Shown here: one piece after another, positions 1 to 11,268 of the stretch
Layout of the letters: each line of letters starts with the position of its first letter
How positions within the stretch are numbered: the stretch's first letter is position 1
Assembly (NCBI GenBank): GCA_016271365.2
Contig: CM028132.1
Location: 1,186,047,001 to 1,186,111,000, forward strand
DNA from: Neoceratodus forsteri
Lineage: Eukaryota > Chordata > Ceratodontiformes > Ceratodontidae
Direction of reading: 5' to 3'
Length of the DNA stretch: 64,000 bases
Notes under the pieces: model-generated
The model's input: only the letters and a program-made list of their open reading frames with translations
What the model was told of the DNA's origin: nothing
Databases searched by the model: none
Position numbers and translations under genes: made by a program

Positions 1-1324
1 CTGGGCTGGAGAACCAGCTGAAAAAAGGTAGGAGAACTGACCTCCAGGCAGGCCTTCACAACTAACCTCAGTCTGGACAGTTTTTAATCCCCCAGCCTGG
101 GCCTCAGCTTATCCTTTCTGGGAGTAATTTGCTGAGCAAATCACTCCCCTCTTGCTTGCCCATCTGCTCACTGGGCTCAGCAGATTCCTGCAGTTGTTCT
201 CCAGAAATTCCCCCATTCCCCAGGCCCAATCCCAAGGCAATTTTAAACAGAGGCCCTGAAACCTGTTTGCCCATTGGGCCATCGCTTATTCACCCACCCA
301 GCTCGTCATCAAGTCACCTCAACCAGCCGGTACCACTGAACTCCCCGAGGGGCTACCAGCCTGATTCCTAGTCTCAAATAGCTGAAAATTGCTGCAGAAA
401 ACCAGATCAGACAGAACAGTAATGATCCCGATAATGGGCCCTAAAAACTTAGACTGAAAAGAAAACAAGGCCAGAATTCAAATAATAAGGGAAGGGGGGG
501 CAGAGGCAGAGGTAATAATGATCAGGGCAGTTGAGGAATAATGATGACAGGCCAGGGGGATGGGTATGTCGCACAATTGAACCAGGCTGCAAGCCCCCAA
601 GAAGCCCTGTCTGTCTGTCTACACTACATCCATCCAGTAATCCATCCAGGATGTACTTGGGGCCATATTTTCATCAGGGACTTTAACCTACAGACTAGGC
701 TAGGAAAGTGAAAAAGCAGGATCCTGGAGCTCCCATGCTAGAAGGGCTGCTACCAGAAAATAATACATGAGGGAGACCAAGGTAAAAGGTGGGGTAAGTG
801 CAGCAAAAAACAGGTGAACACTCCGTCCTGACCTCTAGGCACAAACTACAGTGCTAGAGCTTCTGTCTGAGCTACTGACACTGTAGCAGTTGGCCAAACA
901 TCCTGACTGAGCCTCATACCTTTCACTATTGTTACATTAAGGTGCTAGAGACTAGTGGCAGAGGCCAGGAGGGTGATGCCCTCAGAGCTCTGGCATCCTG
1001 ATCTAGTACCTGCAGACTCTGGGTTCAGAATTACCAGATCCCATTCATTTCTGGACAGTTTTGGCCTTCATCTTAGGCCAGTGAGATGTTTAAAAATGCT
1101 CCCAATAAAATGCCTCCTGTTTTCTTTCTTAAAAGCCATTCATTATGCTGTCCTGTGCTTTTCAACTGTGTGTCCTTAAATCCAAGACTTAAATATGGTG
1201 TGTGCAAATTAGTTGAGGGGGCTTCTTCTTTATGTGTCGCTGTGACAGTTGTTGGTAGACTCCTGATGGCAGTTCTGTTTATTGGTTGGCACGCCAAGCT
1301 GAGGAACTGACAAGTCCAAGTTCC
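1..1324. other. Unassigned stretch, no gene recognised
   Basis: No open frame here resembles a known protein. The short open frames overlap on both strands, as expected by chance. I see no splice-supported exon, RNA gene or clear repeat boundary. Confidence 0.5.
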
Positions 1325-1405
1325 ATCCCTATGGCCACTGACTCACTGTGTGACCTGTGCACATGTTACTTGACCTCCCTGTGTTTCAGTAGTAAAATTG
1401 ACTAG
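1325..1405 (+). repeat. MIR-like SINE core fragment
   Basis: The segment contains CTGTGTGACC, then GTTACTTGACCTC, then CTGTGTTTCAGT. These occur in the same order and spacing as the conserved core of MIR/CORE-type tRNA-derived SINEs. The tRNA-like head is not recognisable, so this is an old truncated copy. The family assignment is from memory of the consensus and has not been aligned. Confidence 0.55.
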
Positions 1406-2328
1406 GGGCAGGACTGAGGAGCAGGAACCCCAATGAAAATAAGATGTCTGGGGATGATGATGTTCTCTGGTCAGCTACCCTGTATATATCACTACACTGT
1501 GCAGTGGATAAGGCCCTGGTTACGGTCACACCTCTCATACTCACTCATTCATAACAATTCAATATTGACTGTCACAAGAAATGCTGCATGGTACCCATTC
1601 ATTTGGGATTATTTTTTAAAATAGCTCAAAAATATAACTATTTACAAATCTATTTATTAGTAGGCATCACTTTTCATGTGACAGATTAGAATGTAATGAT
1701 GTAATGCCTAGAACAGGTGGATAGATCACAGGCTTGCAGACCCTAACTTTGGATAGCCTGACATTTTGCACTTCATCTGGGAAACCTGGTGTTACCTTAA
1801 CAAACATACTGAATTTTTTCAGTATAAGCTAGGTAACAGTACAGAGTACACTGAATACTTTATCTGCACCTACAGATATATTTTACCAGATATAATTACA
1901 GTGTCGGTGTTTCTTGATGAAAGACAACCAACAATGAATTGAAAGGGACCATCCACTGGACTATTTGCTTGTGGCTTTACAAATAAGAAAAAAGGTAAGT
2001 TAACTTCTGAAATATTAGAATCTTTTAAAATGAAACTGTCGTACATGTGTACATATGTGTGTTGCATTGTCATTGTTACAATAAACACATGCAAATCAGA
2101 TATTTATGGAAGATTTACATTTGAAGACTTTAATGGCTTCTTGTAAAAAAAAGTAATTTATGTTTATGGATTTACACTTAGAGAAATTAGTTTGTCATGG
2201 TTATCAAAATGTACTGATCCATGTTTACCACACTCTATTTTTATTTTATTTACAGATATAAGGCCAGATGGAGATGGCAACCAGGACCCTGGGAGACAAG
2301 CAAATGAGCTAATGGCACCAGAAACTGT
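1406..2328. other. Unassigned AT-rich stretch
   Basis: This AT-rich sequence has only short chance open frames. I see no repeat family or gene. Confidence 0.45.
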
Positions 2329-2705
2329 CAACTCCAGATCAATCTGTGTCTACTCCTGATCAACCTGTGTCTACTCCTGATCAATCTGTGTCTACTCATG
2401 ATCATTCTGTGTCTACTCCAGATCAATCTGTGTCTACTCCTGATCAACCTGTGTCTACTCCTGATCAATCTGTGTCTACTCATGATCATTCTGTGTCTAC
2501 TCCTGATCAATCTGTGTCTACTCCTGATCAACCTGTGTCTACTCCTGATCAATCTGTGTCTACTCCTGATCAACCTGTGTCTACTCATGATCATTCTGTG
2601 TCTACTCCTGATCAATCTGTGTCTACTCATGATCATTCTGTGTCTATTCCTGATCAATCTGTGTCTACTCATGATCAACTCGTGCCCATTCCAGATCAAA
2701 CACAG
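2329..2705 (+). repeat. 21-bp tandem repeat, open as a seven-residue peptide repeat
   Basis: About 17 contiguous 21-bp units run from about 2349, with one degenerate unit before them. Each contains the palindrome TGATCA. Because 21 is a multiple of three, all frames stay periodic. The plus frame beginning near 2346 reads as repeats of STPDQSV, alternating with STPDQPV and STHDHSV. Units differ mainly by CCT/CAT and CAA/CAT choices in a higher-order pattern. The array lies about 60 bp upstream of the KIAA1586-like relic and may have coded for a low-complexity N-terminal part of it. It could equally be a neutral minisatellite. There are no spacers, so it is not a CRISPR array. Confidence 0.85.
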
Positions 2706-2764
2706 CAGCTCTTTACTAAACAGCTAATCTATCCATCTTGTCGGACTACTGAACAGTGGAATTT

Positions 2765-4310
2765 TTTTAAAGAAAGACAATGAATGGCTGTTTACAAATG
2801 AAGGCTCCATAGGGTGTTTAGAATTGCAAGGAAGTGAAGTAGCTAGTTTAGGTGCTTTATGGGATGAAATGAAAGAGCCAGCCTAGAGCTTTCTGCAGAA
2901 TGGACAAATGGTTGCATAAATGTGCACAGAATCAGAGAAGATAAATCAGCACATCAGCTCAGAGAAGTCTGTGAAAAAAGATATGCAAACATAGGAAATC
3001 AGAGAGCCACAAGCAAGCTGTTAAAGTTATGGAAATTAAAAAGCAGGAACATTTGGAAAAAAAACACATTATCTCTCAGAAAGCAGAAGAAATGGAAGAA
3101 ACTTGTGAAGTATTTAGAATTGTTTATCACATAGCTAAACATGACAGACCATATTCAGATCACCCAGCATTGACTGATCTACAAGCTGAAAATGGTTTAC
3201 ATCTTGGACATGTTTCATACAGCAATATCATCTGTGCTGAAATCATTGATCACATATCAGCAGACATGAAATGATGGCTTGTAAGTGCAATAAAAACATC
3301 CAAACATCCCCAAATATCTGTGCTTATAGATGAGAGCGCAAGTTTGAGTAGCTCCTCATGTCTGATTGTCTTCATCAGATGCTCTACTAATTCCAGCCCA
3401 ATTACTTTTTTTCTGGATATCGTTGAGCTGTCAAACACAACAGCTGAAGGAATTGTTCATGCACATCTTCAAATTCTCCAAAAGCATGGTTTTGAAGAAA
3501 ATTGTCTGCATGAAAACTGGATTGATTTGACATCAGATAGGGCGTCAGTTATGTTTGGATGGAATGGAGGAGTAACTGCAAAGCTAAAACAGAGCTATCC
3601 AAAAATTAACTGGCACTGTGTAAATAATTGGTTAGAGCTGTCAGTGATGCAATTAAATGCTGCTCAGACGTCAACCACTTCAAGAGTTTCATTGAGAAGA
3701 TATACTTATTATACTGCATAGCACATCCCCCAGAGCAAAAAGAGAGCTTCAATAAATCACAGGTGAACTATGTATGCAGCCTCTACAGATAGCAGACCGT
3801 TCGATACACAGTGGGTGGCTTCAAGTTTTAGAACAGTTTAAGTAGTGTGGTGTAGTTATGAAACTCTGCATCAGCACATCAGTCGAAATTCTGGGGAAAA
3901 AAGGTTTGAGAGTATGGCTAAGAAGCTGTCATCTCCAGCCTTTTTGAAGAGCCTTGGTTTCATGTATGATGCATTGGATAAATTATGTGATCTAAGCCTA
4001 GCTCTTCAGAAATTGGACATTCACTGCCAAAAGTGCACAAGCTGATACTCAGACAAATACAGTTTTATCAAGCAAGAAAAAACACAGGTGGCTCTATGTA
4101 TAATGAGGGCTGCAAAGCACTGCAAGCAGGACAATTTAGGGGTGTAAATGTAACTTTGACTCAAGATATTGACAGAGCAAGAGAAATTCAGAAGGATCAG
4201 TTTTACCAGGCTCTGACTGACTCATTATAGGCCAGGCTTCTACCAGACTCAGAAGAGCAATTCGCCCAAGCAATCAAGTGTTTAGATGACAACTATTTAT
4301 AACATCCACC
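2765..4310 (+). pseudogene. Decayed hAT-transposase-derived gene, KIAA1586-like
   Basis: Fragments in shifting plus frames follow the order of the KIAA1586-like (hAT-derived, annotated as E3 SUMO ligase-like) family. Near 2779 is a segment beginning NEWLFTNEGSIGC. A zinc-finger-like KxxxHRKSxSHK stretch lies around 2980-3020. Next come VYHIAKHDRPYSDHPAL (about 3120-3170), LIDESASLSSSSCLIV (about 3323), DIVELSNTTAEGIVHA (about 3417), a degenerate NWHCVNNWLELSV (about 3610), LGFMYDALDKLCDLSLALQK (about 3953) and LLPDSEEQFAQAIKCLD (about 4245). The C-terminal hAT dimerisation region is missing or unrecognisable. Several stops (near 3272 and 3719) and frameshifts (near 4040 and 4235) show it is not translatable as one protein. 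It may be a retrocopy or remnant of the transposon family rather than the host locus. Family recognition is from memory of motif order. Confidence 0.7.
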
Positions 4311-4639
4311 TGAGAAGGGAAACATCTGTTGTCAGGACTTCTGTTGGAGAAGAAGCCCTCACCAACAAAGTTGAACTGTCCTACCATCAGAGGAGTGTCT
4401 CTCTGAGAGTGGGCCATGTCACAAACTTTTCGGGCAATCAAGGAAGTGTCGAGTCTATGTCCAATGAGCCTGCAGCATCCATTGAGGAATCCTCATGTAC
4501 AGACTGGCCAGAGCCACCACAAAAATAGTTGTAGCCAACAGCCCCAATAGCAAGAGCACTGTCCTAGCTGATACTGCTGATCCTACATCCAGTCTGCCCA
4601 GTGTTACCATACTCTACCTTGTGACCTATTGTCCAAACA
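4311..4639. other. Unassigned spacer between hAT relic and CR1 relic
   Basis: An 80-residue plus-strand open frame (4286-4528) begins in the preceding relic and extends here. I do not recognise it, and no other signal is visible. Confidence 0.4.
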
Positions 4640-6245
4640 GGGTTTTCACCCTCCTCTTCTCCCCATTCTCTGCCATATTGCTACCCCCCTGAGAAACTAT
4701 TAAACTCTTTATTTTGTCCCAGCCATGCTTGAACCTATTAATGTTTTTTGCACACACCAACACTGCTGGTAGGCTGTTCCATGGCTCAGCCACTTTCTCA
4801 GTAAAGTAAATCAAAACTTTCTAGCATACCTCCTGAATCCCCCCCCCCCACACACACACACACCTTACATTCATGTTCCTTTGTTTTTTTACCTACAATC
4901 TCTGCTAAAAAGTTTCTCTCAGTTTGCCTTGTTTATTTCCTTCAGGAACTTGAAGGTCTCAGTCATGTCCTCCCACTCCCTTCTGGCCTCCAGAGAGTAC
5001 ATGTTCAGTTTCCTATGCTGATCCTCACAAGATCTGCCCTGCTGGCACTGAGTCATTATGGTTACTCTATACTATACTGTCTCCAGCCTGTCTCTGTCTT
5101 TTCTCAGGTGAAGACTCCAGAACTGGGCACATTACTCCTGAGGGGGTCTCACCAGTGATCTATAGAGTGGTAGTATTACCTATTTCCTCCTGCTCTCAAA
5201 CCCCTTACAATACACCCCAACATTCTTGTTGCCTTGCTGTAAGTGTTGTTACATTAGCTAGTAGTTTGTTTTATGGGAGTTGCTTTATGATGGCCCTCAG
5301 ATCTCTTTCCTCTGAAGTAGTGGCTGGCTTAACCCCTCCTATACAGTATTTCTTCCTGGGATTCTTGTTCCCTGTATGCATCACCTTGCACTTTTGGCAT
5401 CGAATTTCAACAGCCAGACCTTGAACCACCTCCCTAACCTTTGCAGGTCCCTCTGCAAATCCCTTACCATCTCCTCAATGTCTACCTTTCCACAGAGCTT
5501 AGTATCATCTGTGAAGCGACACATCTTGCCCTGTATTCCTTTTCCTATGTCGCTGATGAACTTATTGCAAAGGACTGGTCCCAGGACTGACCTTTGTGGT
5601 ACCCCATTCATTACCTTCCTTCCCCTTCCCCACCCTGTGCTGTCTCCCCCATCTAACTTCCCACCCATTTAACTAGGTCATTTGCTGCTCTCAAATCCTC
5701 TAATTTCTTCAACAACCTTCGGTGTGGCACCAAGTCAAATGCCTTGCTGAAGTTGAAAAAATATATTCTACAGTACTGCTTGTCCCTTATCGACCATCCT
5801 TGATACCCAGTCAAAGAATACAATCAGGTTGGTCTGTCAAGACCTCCCTGCCATGAACCCATACTGTTTACTATCCTGGAGCCCTTGTCTCTCCAGGTAG
5901 TCCAGTAGGGCTTCTTTGACTAGTGTCTCCATCAGTTTACCTACAATGGAGGAAAGACTGACAGGCCTATGATTTCCATGTTCCTCACATTACCCTCCCT
6001 TGTGAAGCAGCACCACATCCACTTTACTCCAATCTTTCAGGATCATCATTAACTGTATTGAGCTACTAAATAGTCCTGCCAGTTTTTCAACCAACTGTAA
6101 TGCCAGTTCCCTAAGCACCCTTGGTTGCATCCCATCTAGCCTTAGAACCTTGTCTATGTTCAGGGTTGTAAGCCCTATTCAAACCCTTTCTCTTCTAATT
6201 GTCACCTGTCTCTTTTCTGAGATTCCCCTTTGCAGCAGCCTTTAT
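4640..6245 (-). mobile_element. Old CR1-type LINE, 5'-truncated, minus strand
   Basis: The minus strand reads through the ORF2 C-terminus to the reverse-transcriptase palm. At 4626-4814 a segment reads FTEKVAEPWNSLP, the conserved CR1 C-terminal motif. At 5381-5668 the palm region contains GVPQ, SVLGPVL and FTDDTKL, a degenerate form of the FADD box, so the usual first-position alanine is threonine. Upstream, near 6100-6240, remnants of the region that begins the RT domain are recognisable. Several frameshifts separate these pieces. A C-run and a CA microsatellite lie at about 4836-4862. This is the most diverged CR1 in the window, so it is probably one of the oldest. Confidence 0.8.
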
Positions 6246-6404
6246 ACTTCTTTCTGACAGAGGCCCATTATCCTTCCTAATTGGGGTGCTTTTCATCCAA
6301 GGAGTTATGCAGTGCTTTTGCACTGGTCTCCTTATCTGCTCCATAGGTGTGTTTTATCAAGGGATGTTGGTTGGGCCCTTGGCAGAGAAATGCTAAGGCC
6401 TATA

Positions 6405-6530
6405 GCCTAGAGATTAGAGTAACAAGCTGTGAATGAGTCTGTTATATCAAGCAGACCTGGGTTTGATTTCCACAACCTCCACCACCTGCATTCTGTATGA
6501 CCCTGAGCAGGTCACTTAACCTCCCCAGTG
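6405..6530 (+). repeat. tRNA-derived SINE, MIR-like body
   Basis: An A-box-like TAGCCTAGAG (about 6406) and a B-box-like GGTTTGATTTCC (about 6459) sit at spacing typical of a tRNA-derived RNA polymerase III promoter. They are followed by TGTATGACCCTGAGCAGG and TCACTTAACCTCCC, which match the conserved core of MIR-type SINEs. No poly(A) or LINE-like tail is clear, so the 3' boundary is uncertain. Confidence 0.65.
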
Positions 6531-7679
6531 TGGCCGGCCTGGTGGTGTTGAGGGTTGAGGCGCTGGATGCCACACCTTATGCCACACCGACGACCTGGAT
6601 ATGGAAGCGAGCCTGAGCCGATGGGGGTCAGCAGGGGAAGGAGAATATTGAGTGTCTGACAGACAGCTCTCCTCTCCCAGGGGGAGGACCGGGGATTGTC
6701 TGGTGTACCAGTGGCTCCCGGTGGAGATTGGGGGTGCTGCAGTATGCAGACAGCACAAGTAACAAGGCTGATGCCAGCAGGGTTGCTGTGCGCATGGCGA
6801 CAGGGGTACCCATGCAAGGGGGGGTGGGATGCAAGGGGCAGGCACCAAAAGACAGAAAAACATGCTCTGCGGGGTAGGCAATGGCACCGGACCCCCATGC
6901 CACTGCTGGATCCATCTCATGCGGCCTCTCAATTCCTCCGCCCAGGCCCTCACCTGCAGCCAGGGTCTGACTCTGAAAGAGCATCCAAAGAGGAGGGGCA
7001 GCCCCACACTAAAGGGGTTAAGCTGGGGGTATTGGCTGTGGGAGGAGGGGGAAGAGGAGGTTCAGGGTTGAGAGGACCTCAGACGGGGCAGGAACAGACA
7101 GGATGCCCGAGAGAGGCTCCACAGGCCATGACTGGAGTGAAAAAGAACAGTAAAAAAAAAAGCAAAAAACTCCCCAGTGCTCCTGGGCTGCCCTTGAAAA
7201 CAGGTCTTGTGCACAGTGGGCCTTACTTGGTTGCCAACATTTTAAACAAACAAAAAAATAGATGAATACAGGATTCTGATTTGCGAATTCAGGGATATAA
7301 GTTTGTTAGGGCTGATACAAATGGGGAGGTGGTATAATGGTATATTATCAGGACAGACTGACTCCGAGGCAAATCATTTTAGTAGATGGGAAAAAACAGT
7401 TGTGAACATCTGGTGCTTGAAATCAGAAATAAATCAGGGAAATCTATCATTTTGGAGGGGCATATAGATGGCATATGGACAGAATGTCACAGTGATAATC
7501 GCTGTTGAGAAAACACACCAGACAAAATGTTGAAATTAAAGGAGGTCGCCAGTAGAAACAGTCATGGAGCAAATGTAGCTTCCACGACCCCCTAAATTTT
7601 CTCCTCTTAACTTTCCAGCCTGTGCTGATGTCTTGTCACCTTTCTCAGTAACACACAATTTACTTATATTAGGGTTTTT
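6531..7679. other. Unassigned, GC-rich then AT-rich
   Basis: GC-rich sequence to about 7130 gives overlapping open frames on both strands, the longest 189 residues on the plus strand. None resembles a known family, and their presence on both strands points to composition rather than coding. The rest is AT-rich with no recognised element. Confidence 0.45.
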
Positions 7680-8215
7680 TGACATGGATAGGCTTACTTT
7701 GGATAAGTCTAAACATGTTGGAGTATCTGCTCTCTAGTTAGGTTCAGAACAATTAATTACTGATACCACTTGTACTAATGTTAATGATCCAGATGGTTCA
7801 TTCTTGTTAAGCCTAGTTCTTACTACCTCCCCTCATCATTGTCTGCAGTTGGGTGTATTACCCAACATATTTAGTGATCATAATCTGATTTTTTGAATTT
7901 GTGGCAAAGATAGTGTTTCTGGTCCTTCAAAATTTATCAGATTTAATTCTTATAAATCATTCAACTACTTTAAATGGATCTCTGATCATGAAAATATAAA
8001 TTGGGAACAGTTAAAACAGAGCCCTGAACTTCAGTTAGATTGTGATTAACTTTGTGTCTGGATTGACATTTTCCCTTTAAACAGAAAAGAGTCACAAAAT
8101 CTTCAGCCCTGTGGTACTCACCCATGTTGTCCAAAATAAAAAGGGATAAAAGTAAGGCATGGAAGGTTGCCCACAATTCTAAATTGCACAGGGACTGGGA
8201 CTATTATAGCAAACT
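7680..8215 (+). pseudogene. LINE ORF2 fragment: end of endonuclease and linker
   Basis: One plus frame reads with few stops through LPNIFSDHNLIF, the SDH box that ends an APE-type endonuclease. It then passes through KFIRFNSYKSFNYFKW and KIKRDKSKAWKVAHNSKLHR, ending DWDYYSKLHNQYL. The basic, Trp/Tyr-rich stretch is typical of the segment between endonuclease and reverse transcriptase in L2/Jockey-type LINEs. In-frame stops are present near 7894 and 8047. No RT domain follows, so the copy is truncated. The exact family is not determined. Confidence 0.6.
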
Positions 8216-8799
8216 TCATAACCAATATCTCCTGGAGCCTACAGCTCACTAATTTTGTTTCCCAGGCTCCTGGTATTTACACAGACTATGCCTTCCAGCT
8301 TGTTCTTATACCATTCCCCCTCTTGTGAGCTCCTCTGCCTTTGTCCTCCCCCTCTCTCCTTAGTTTAGCTTAATTTAGTTTAGTTTAGTTTAGTTTAATT
8401 ATTTATAAAGCACTGTTTTTTCAATTGTAACTCAAGGCACTGTACAAGTGAGCAAATTGATTAAAAACAGATTATAAAATGGCAAGAAAAAATCTAGAAA
8501 TCTTATTGGCCAAGAGATATCAGCTGACTGCACATTAAATCTCTATAAATGCACAGTCATCCTGGTCCTAAACCATATCACACAATGAGCAAATCAGTCC
8601 TCATACAGTACAACCAGAACTATCTTCCATCAGTCCCCCTTCAACCAGAACTGATCTTCCATCATAAACATGGCTGCTACCTTTACACTGTAAAACAAAC
8701 TTCAACTGGGCCCTGAAACTAAAACTACCTTAAATAAAAAATAAAATAAATTAATTAAATGTTGTTTTCCACACAACGAGCAACAGTTAAGGGGCCAGA
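8216..8799. other. AT-rich repeat tail and unassigned sequence
   Basis: A (TTTAG)n-like run lies at about 8357-8400. It is followed by TTTATAAAGCACTGT and CAAGGCACTGTACAAG, a pair often seen near LINE or SINE 3' tails. A duplication of about 30 bp (CAACCAGAACT...TCTTCCATCA) occupies about 8610-8665. No gene is visible. Confidence 0.5.
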
Positions 8800-8807
8800 A
8801 ATAAGAC

Positions 8808-9732
8808 ATGATGGGAGTGGTGCAGTGCAGTGGCTGTGGAGCATCAGTCTTCCGGGAGACGTTATGGAGGATGCGGTGTTGTCCCATCTGTGGGCACCTC
8901 TCTGGGCTGAGGGAGGAGGTTGCTCATCTCCAGGCTGAGTTGGCCAGGATTTGTGGGACCTCCTCTTCCATCCAGGGACCACCAGTGCCACTGCCATTGC
9001 CTCAGAGGTTGCCAAGAAAGAGGAGTGGTTGGACCACAGTGGGCTCAGGGAGGGTGAGGGTGGTGGAACAGAGGTGCATCCCTCCAGTTGTACCTCTCCA
9101 CAATTCCTATGCCATTCTGGAAAACTGTGGCTCCTCTATGGAGGCACCTGCAGTGGAGACCAAGGAGGATGTTGGGAACCTCCACAAAGGAGACCCACAG
9201 GAGGGTGGCATGGGACCCCACAGGGGAAGGAAACAACTCCTGGTGGGGACTCTATTGTTGGAAGGTAGAACTGGGGGAGGAAGGGGAGAGGGAGGTAAGG
9301 TGCCTGCCTGGCACCATGGCTTGGAAGGACAGGGAGCGAATCCTCAGGATTGCCGGAGCAGCTGCATAGGGGAGGGAGCTGGATTTCATTGTCCACCTAG
9401 GGACAAATGACCTGGCTAAGAAAGGGATTAGAACACTGCAGGAAGAGTCTGTGGAATTGGGGAGGGGCCTTAGACAAGTAGAATAAACGGCAACCTTCTC
9501 AGTGGTGCTGCCCATCTATGGCGTAGGAGAGGCTAGGGTGTTCCACACCATGGGATTCAATCAGTGGTTGAGAAACTGGTGCAGGGCTCAGGAATTTGGC
9601 TTTATTGGGGACTGGGGGTCCACCTGGAGTGATGCAAGCCTATACTGGCATGATGGTCTGCATCTGTCCAGGAGGGGAACCAGGATCCTAGGTGATAGGT
9701 TTAAATGCTTCATTGTCAAGCATTTAAACTAG
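8808..9732 (+). pseudogene. CR1-A ORF1: zinc-like N-terminus plus SGNH esterase
   Basis: ORF1 proteins of CR1 elements bind RNA and often carry an esterase domain. Here the N-terminus has paired cysteines in CSGCGASVF and CCPICGHL (residues about 7-33), then a short heptad-like stretch. After a frameshift near 9370 the esterase part reads DFIVHLGTNDLAKKGIR. That holds the GxND block of SGNH/GDSL hydrolases. It ends with WHDGLHLSRRGTRILGDRFK, carrying the DGLH block with its catalytic His. The GDS nucleophile block is not clear in this copy. A stop near 9484 also interrupts it. CR1-B, CR1-C and CR1-D carry the same architecture. Confidence 0.85.
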
Positions 9733-9859
9733 CCAAGGGAGTAGGCACTGGAAAGGAGTAGGGGAAATCCTAGCCCCCCAAAAAAATCATGGTAGTAAGT
9801 GTGGTAAACAGCAACATAGAGGTGGCGAGAGGGAGAAGGGCAGGGGTAAATGGGGAAAG

Positions 9860-11098
9860 TGACAAAGGCAAGAAGGACAGGGATGGGGCAAAAAGTAGTA
9901 AGGCCATCAGGAAATGGAGGGTAATGAGTACCAATGCCTGTAGTCTGGGCAACAAACTCCCTGAGCTGGTGGCCTTGGTGGAAGAGGGATGCCTGGATAT
10001 CATAGCAGTCACAGAAACATGGTACACAGAGAACCATGACTGGGATGTTAACATACCAGGGTACATAACCTACAGGAGAGACAAGCAGGGGAGAAGAGGG
10101 GGAGGAGTAGCTCTCTATATAAAGGAAGGGATAAAAGCAACTGAACAAAAGTGTAAACAGGGAGGAGAGAGGCACTGTGGGTCACCTTGGAGACTGGAAA
10201 GGGCACCACAATATACAGGGGTTTGTGTACAGACCCCCATGTCAGGGGAGGAATGGACAAGGATATGATAGAAGGCATTCTTAGGATGACAGAGAAAGGG
10301 AGATACTGTTGATGGAGACCTGAATATGCCAGATGTTAACTGGAGCATTTGCTGCAGCCACATGCAAGAGCAGGGCCATTCTCGATGCCCTATAGGTGGC
10401 AGGCCTCAGACAGCTAGTTTCAGAACCCACTCATGAGGGAGCAATCTTGGACCTCGTACTCTCAAATGGGGGCAGTGAGAGGATCACAGATCTAGAAGTG
10501 GGTTGCCATCTGGGAACAAGCGACCATCAAACAGTGTGGTTCATGTTAAACTCAGCTACAGAGACAAGCCATACAAATGTGAGGGTACTGGACTTCAGGA
10601 GGGCTGACTTTGGCAAGATGGGAGAGTGCCTCAGAAAAGCACTAGCAAACAGGCTAGAAGGAGGGGTGGAGCAACAATGGGGAATCATCAAAACTGCCAT
10701 CACAGAGGCAACACGCCTTTGTGTGAAGCTAATAAACAAATCAAAATGAAAGAAAAAGCCACTATGGTTCTCAAAAGAGGTGGCTGGGAAAGTCAGGGAG
10801 AAAAAGATAGCATTCAGGAAGTATAAGGAAACACAGAAGGAGCAGGACGAGGCTGTACCAGTTAAGGCAGAAGGAAGCAGGAGGAAGTCAGAAGAGCAAA
10901 GGCCAAACTAAGGAAAAGATAGCCAACTCAGTTAAGAAGGGGGATAAAACCTTTTACAGGTACATCAGACAGCATAGAAAGACAAAGGGAGGGATAGTGA
11001 GGCTGAATAGAATGAATGGTGGGTGGGCAGACGGGGACAGTGAAAAAAGGAGGGATACTGAACGAATATTTCTGCTCAGTATTCACAAAAGAGGAGGG
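9860..11098 (+). pseudogene. CR1-A ORF2, endonuclease portion
   Basis: This is an APE-type endonuclease that would nick target DNA for target-primed reverse transcription. The N-terminal block reads MSTNACSLGNKLPEL, followed by the catalytic-Glu block VTETWYTENHDWD and then GGGVALYIKEGIKATE. After frameshifts near 10160-10390 it continues with AILDLVLSNG and the terminal LGTSDHQTVW block. The linker reads FRRADFGKMGECLRKAL. The frame is broken several times. At 11098 it is interrupted within the start of the RT part by the gypsy insertion, and it resumes at 23181. Confidence 0.85.
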
Positions 11099-11262
11099 TG
11101 TGATGGTCTATAGCGGTGCTCTGTGAAGGGTAGTGCTCTACTCTAAAGGTGGTGAAAAGAGATGAGCGAGGCACCAAGGTCTGAATTATGTGGATAGGAT
11201 AACCGTTACCCAGACAAGGAGAGGCAGGAGTCAACTTAGTGCTTCGATGCCCATGAGGGGCG

Positions 11263-11268
11263 TTTATT
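11263..11268 (-). terminator. LTR polyadenylation signal AATAAA
   Basis: TTTATT on the plus strand reads AATAAA in element orientation. It is conserved at 19912-19917 in the other LTR, and an equivalent AATAAA lies at 42418-42423 in the related solo LTR. All three are about 165-190 bp before the LTR end. Confidence 0.7.

Larger units (their letters stand above)
8800..11098 (+). mobile_element. CR1-A LINE, 5' part (continues at 23177-24849)
   Basis: This is a plus-strand CR1 carrying ORF1 and the start of ORF2. It resembles CR1-B at 44513-49439 from the shared start near AAATAAGACATGAT onward. The element is cut at 11098 by insertion of the gypsy retrotransposon and resumes at 23177, with AGGG repeated on both sides of the insertion. 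Joined length is about 4.0 kb, near full length for this family. Both ORFs carry frameshifts. Confidence 0.9.

Noticed and set aside
2328..2783. 21-bp array as a CRISPR-like repeat
   Set aside because: Units are contiguous with no unique spacers, and the setting is vertebrate repeat DNA.
6516..7265. Overlapping open frames of 163 and 189 residues on opposite strands
   Set aside because: Both arise from GC-rich composition, are Pro- or Gly-rich in opposite frames and match no family I recognise. No splice or start context supports either.
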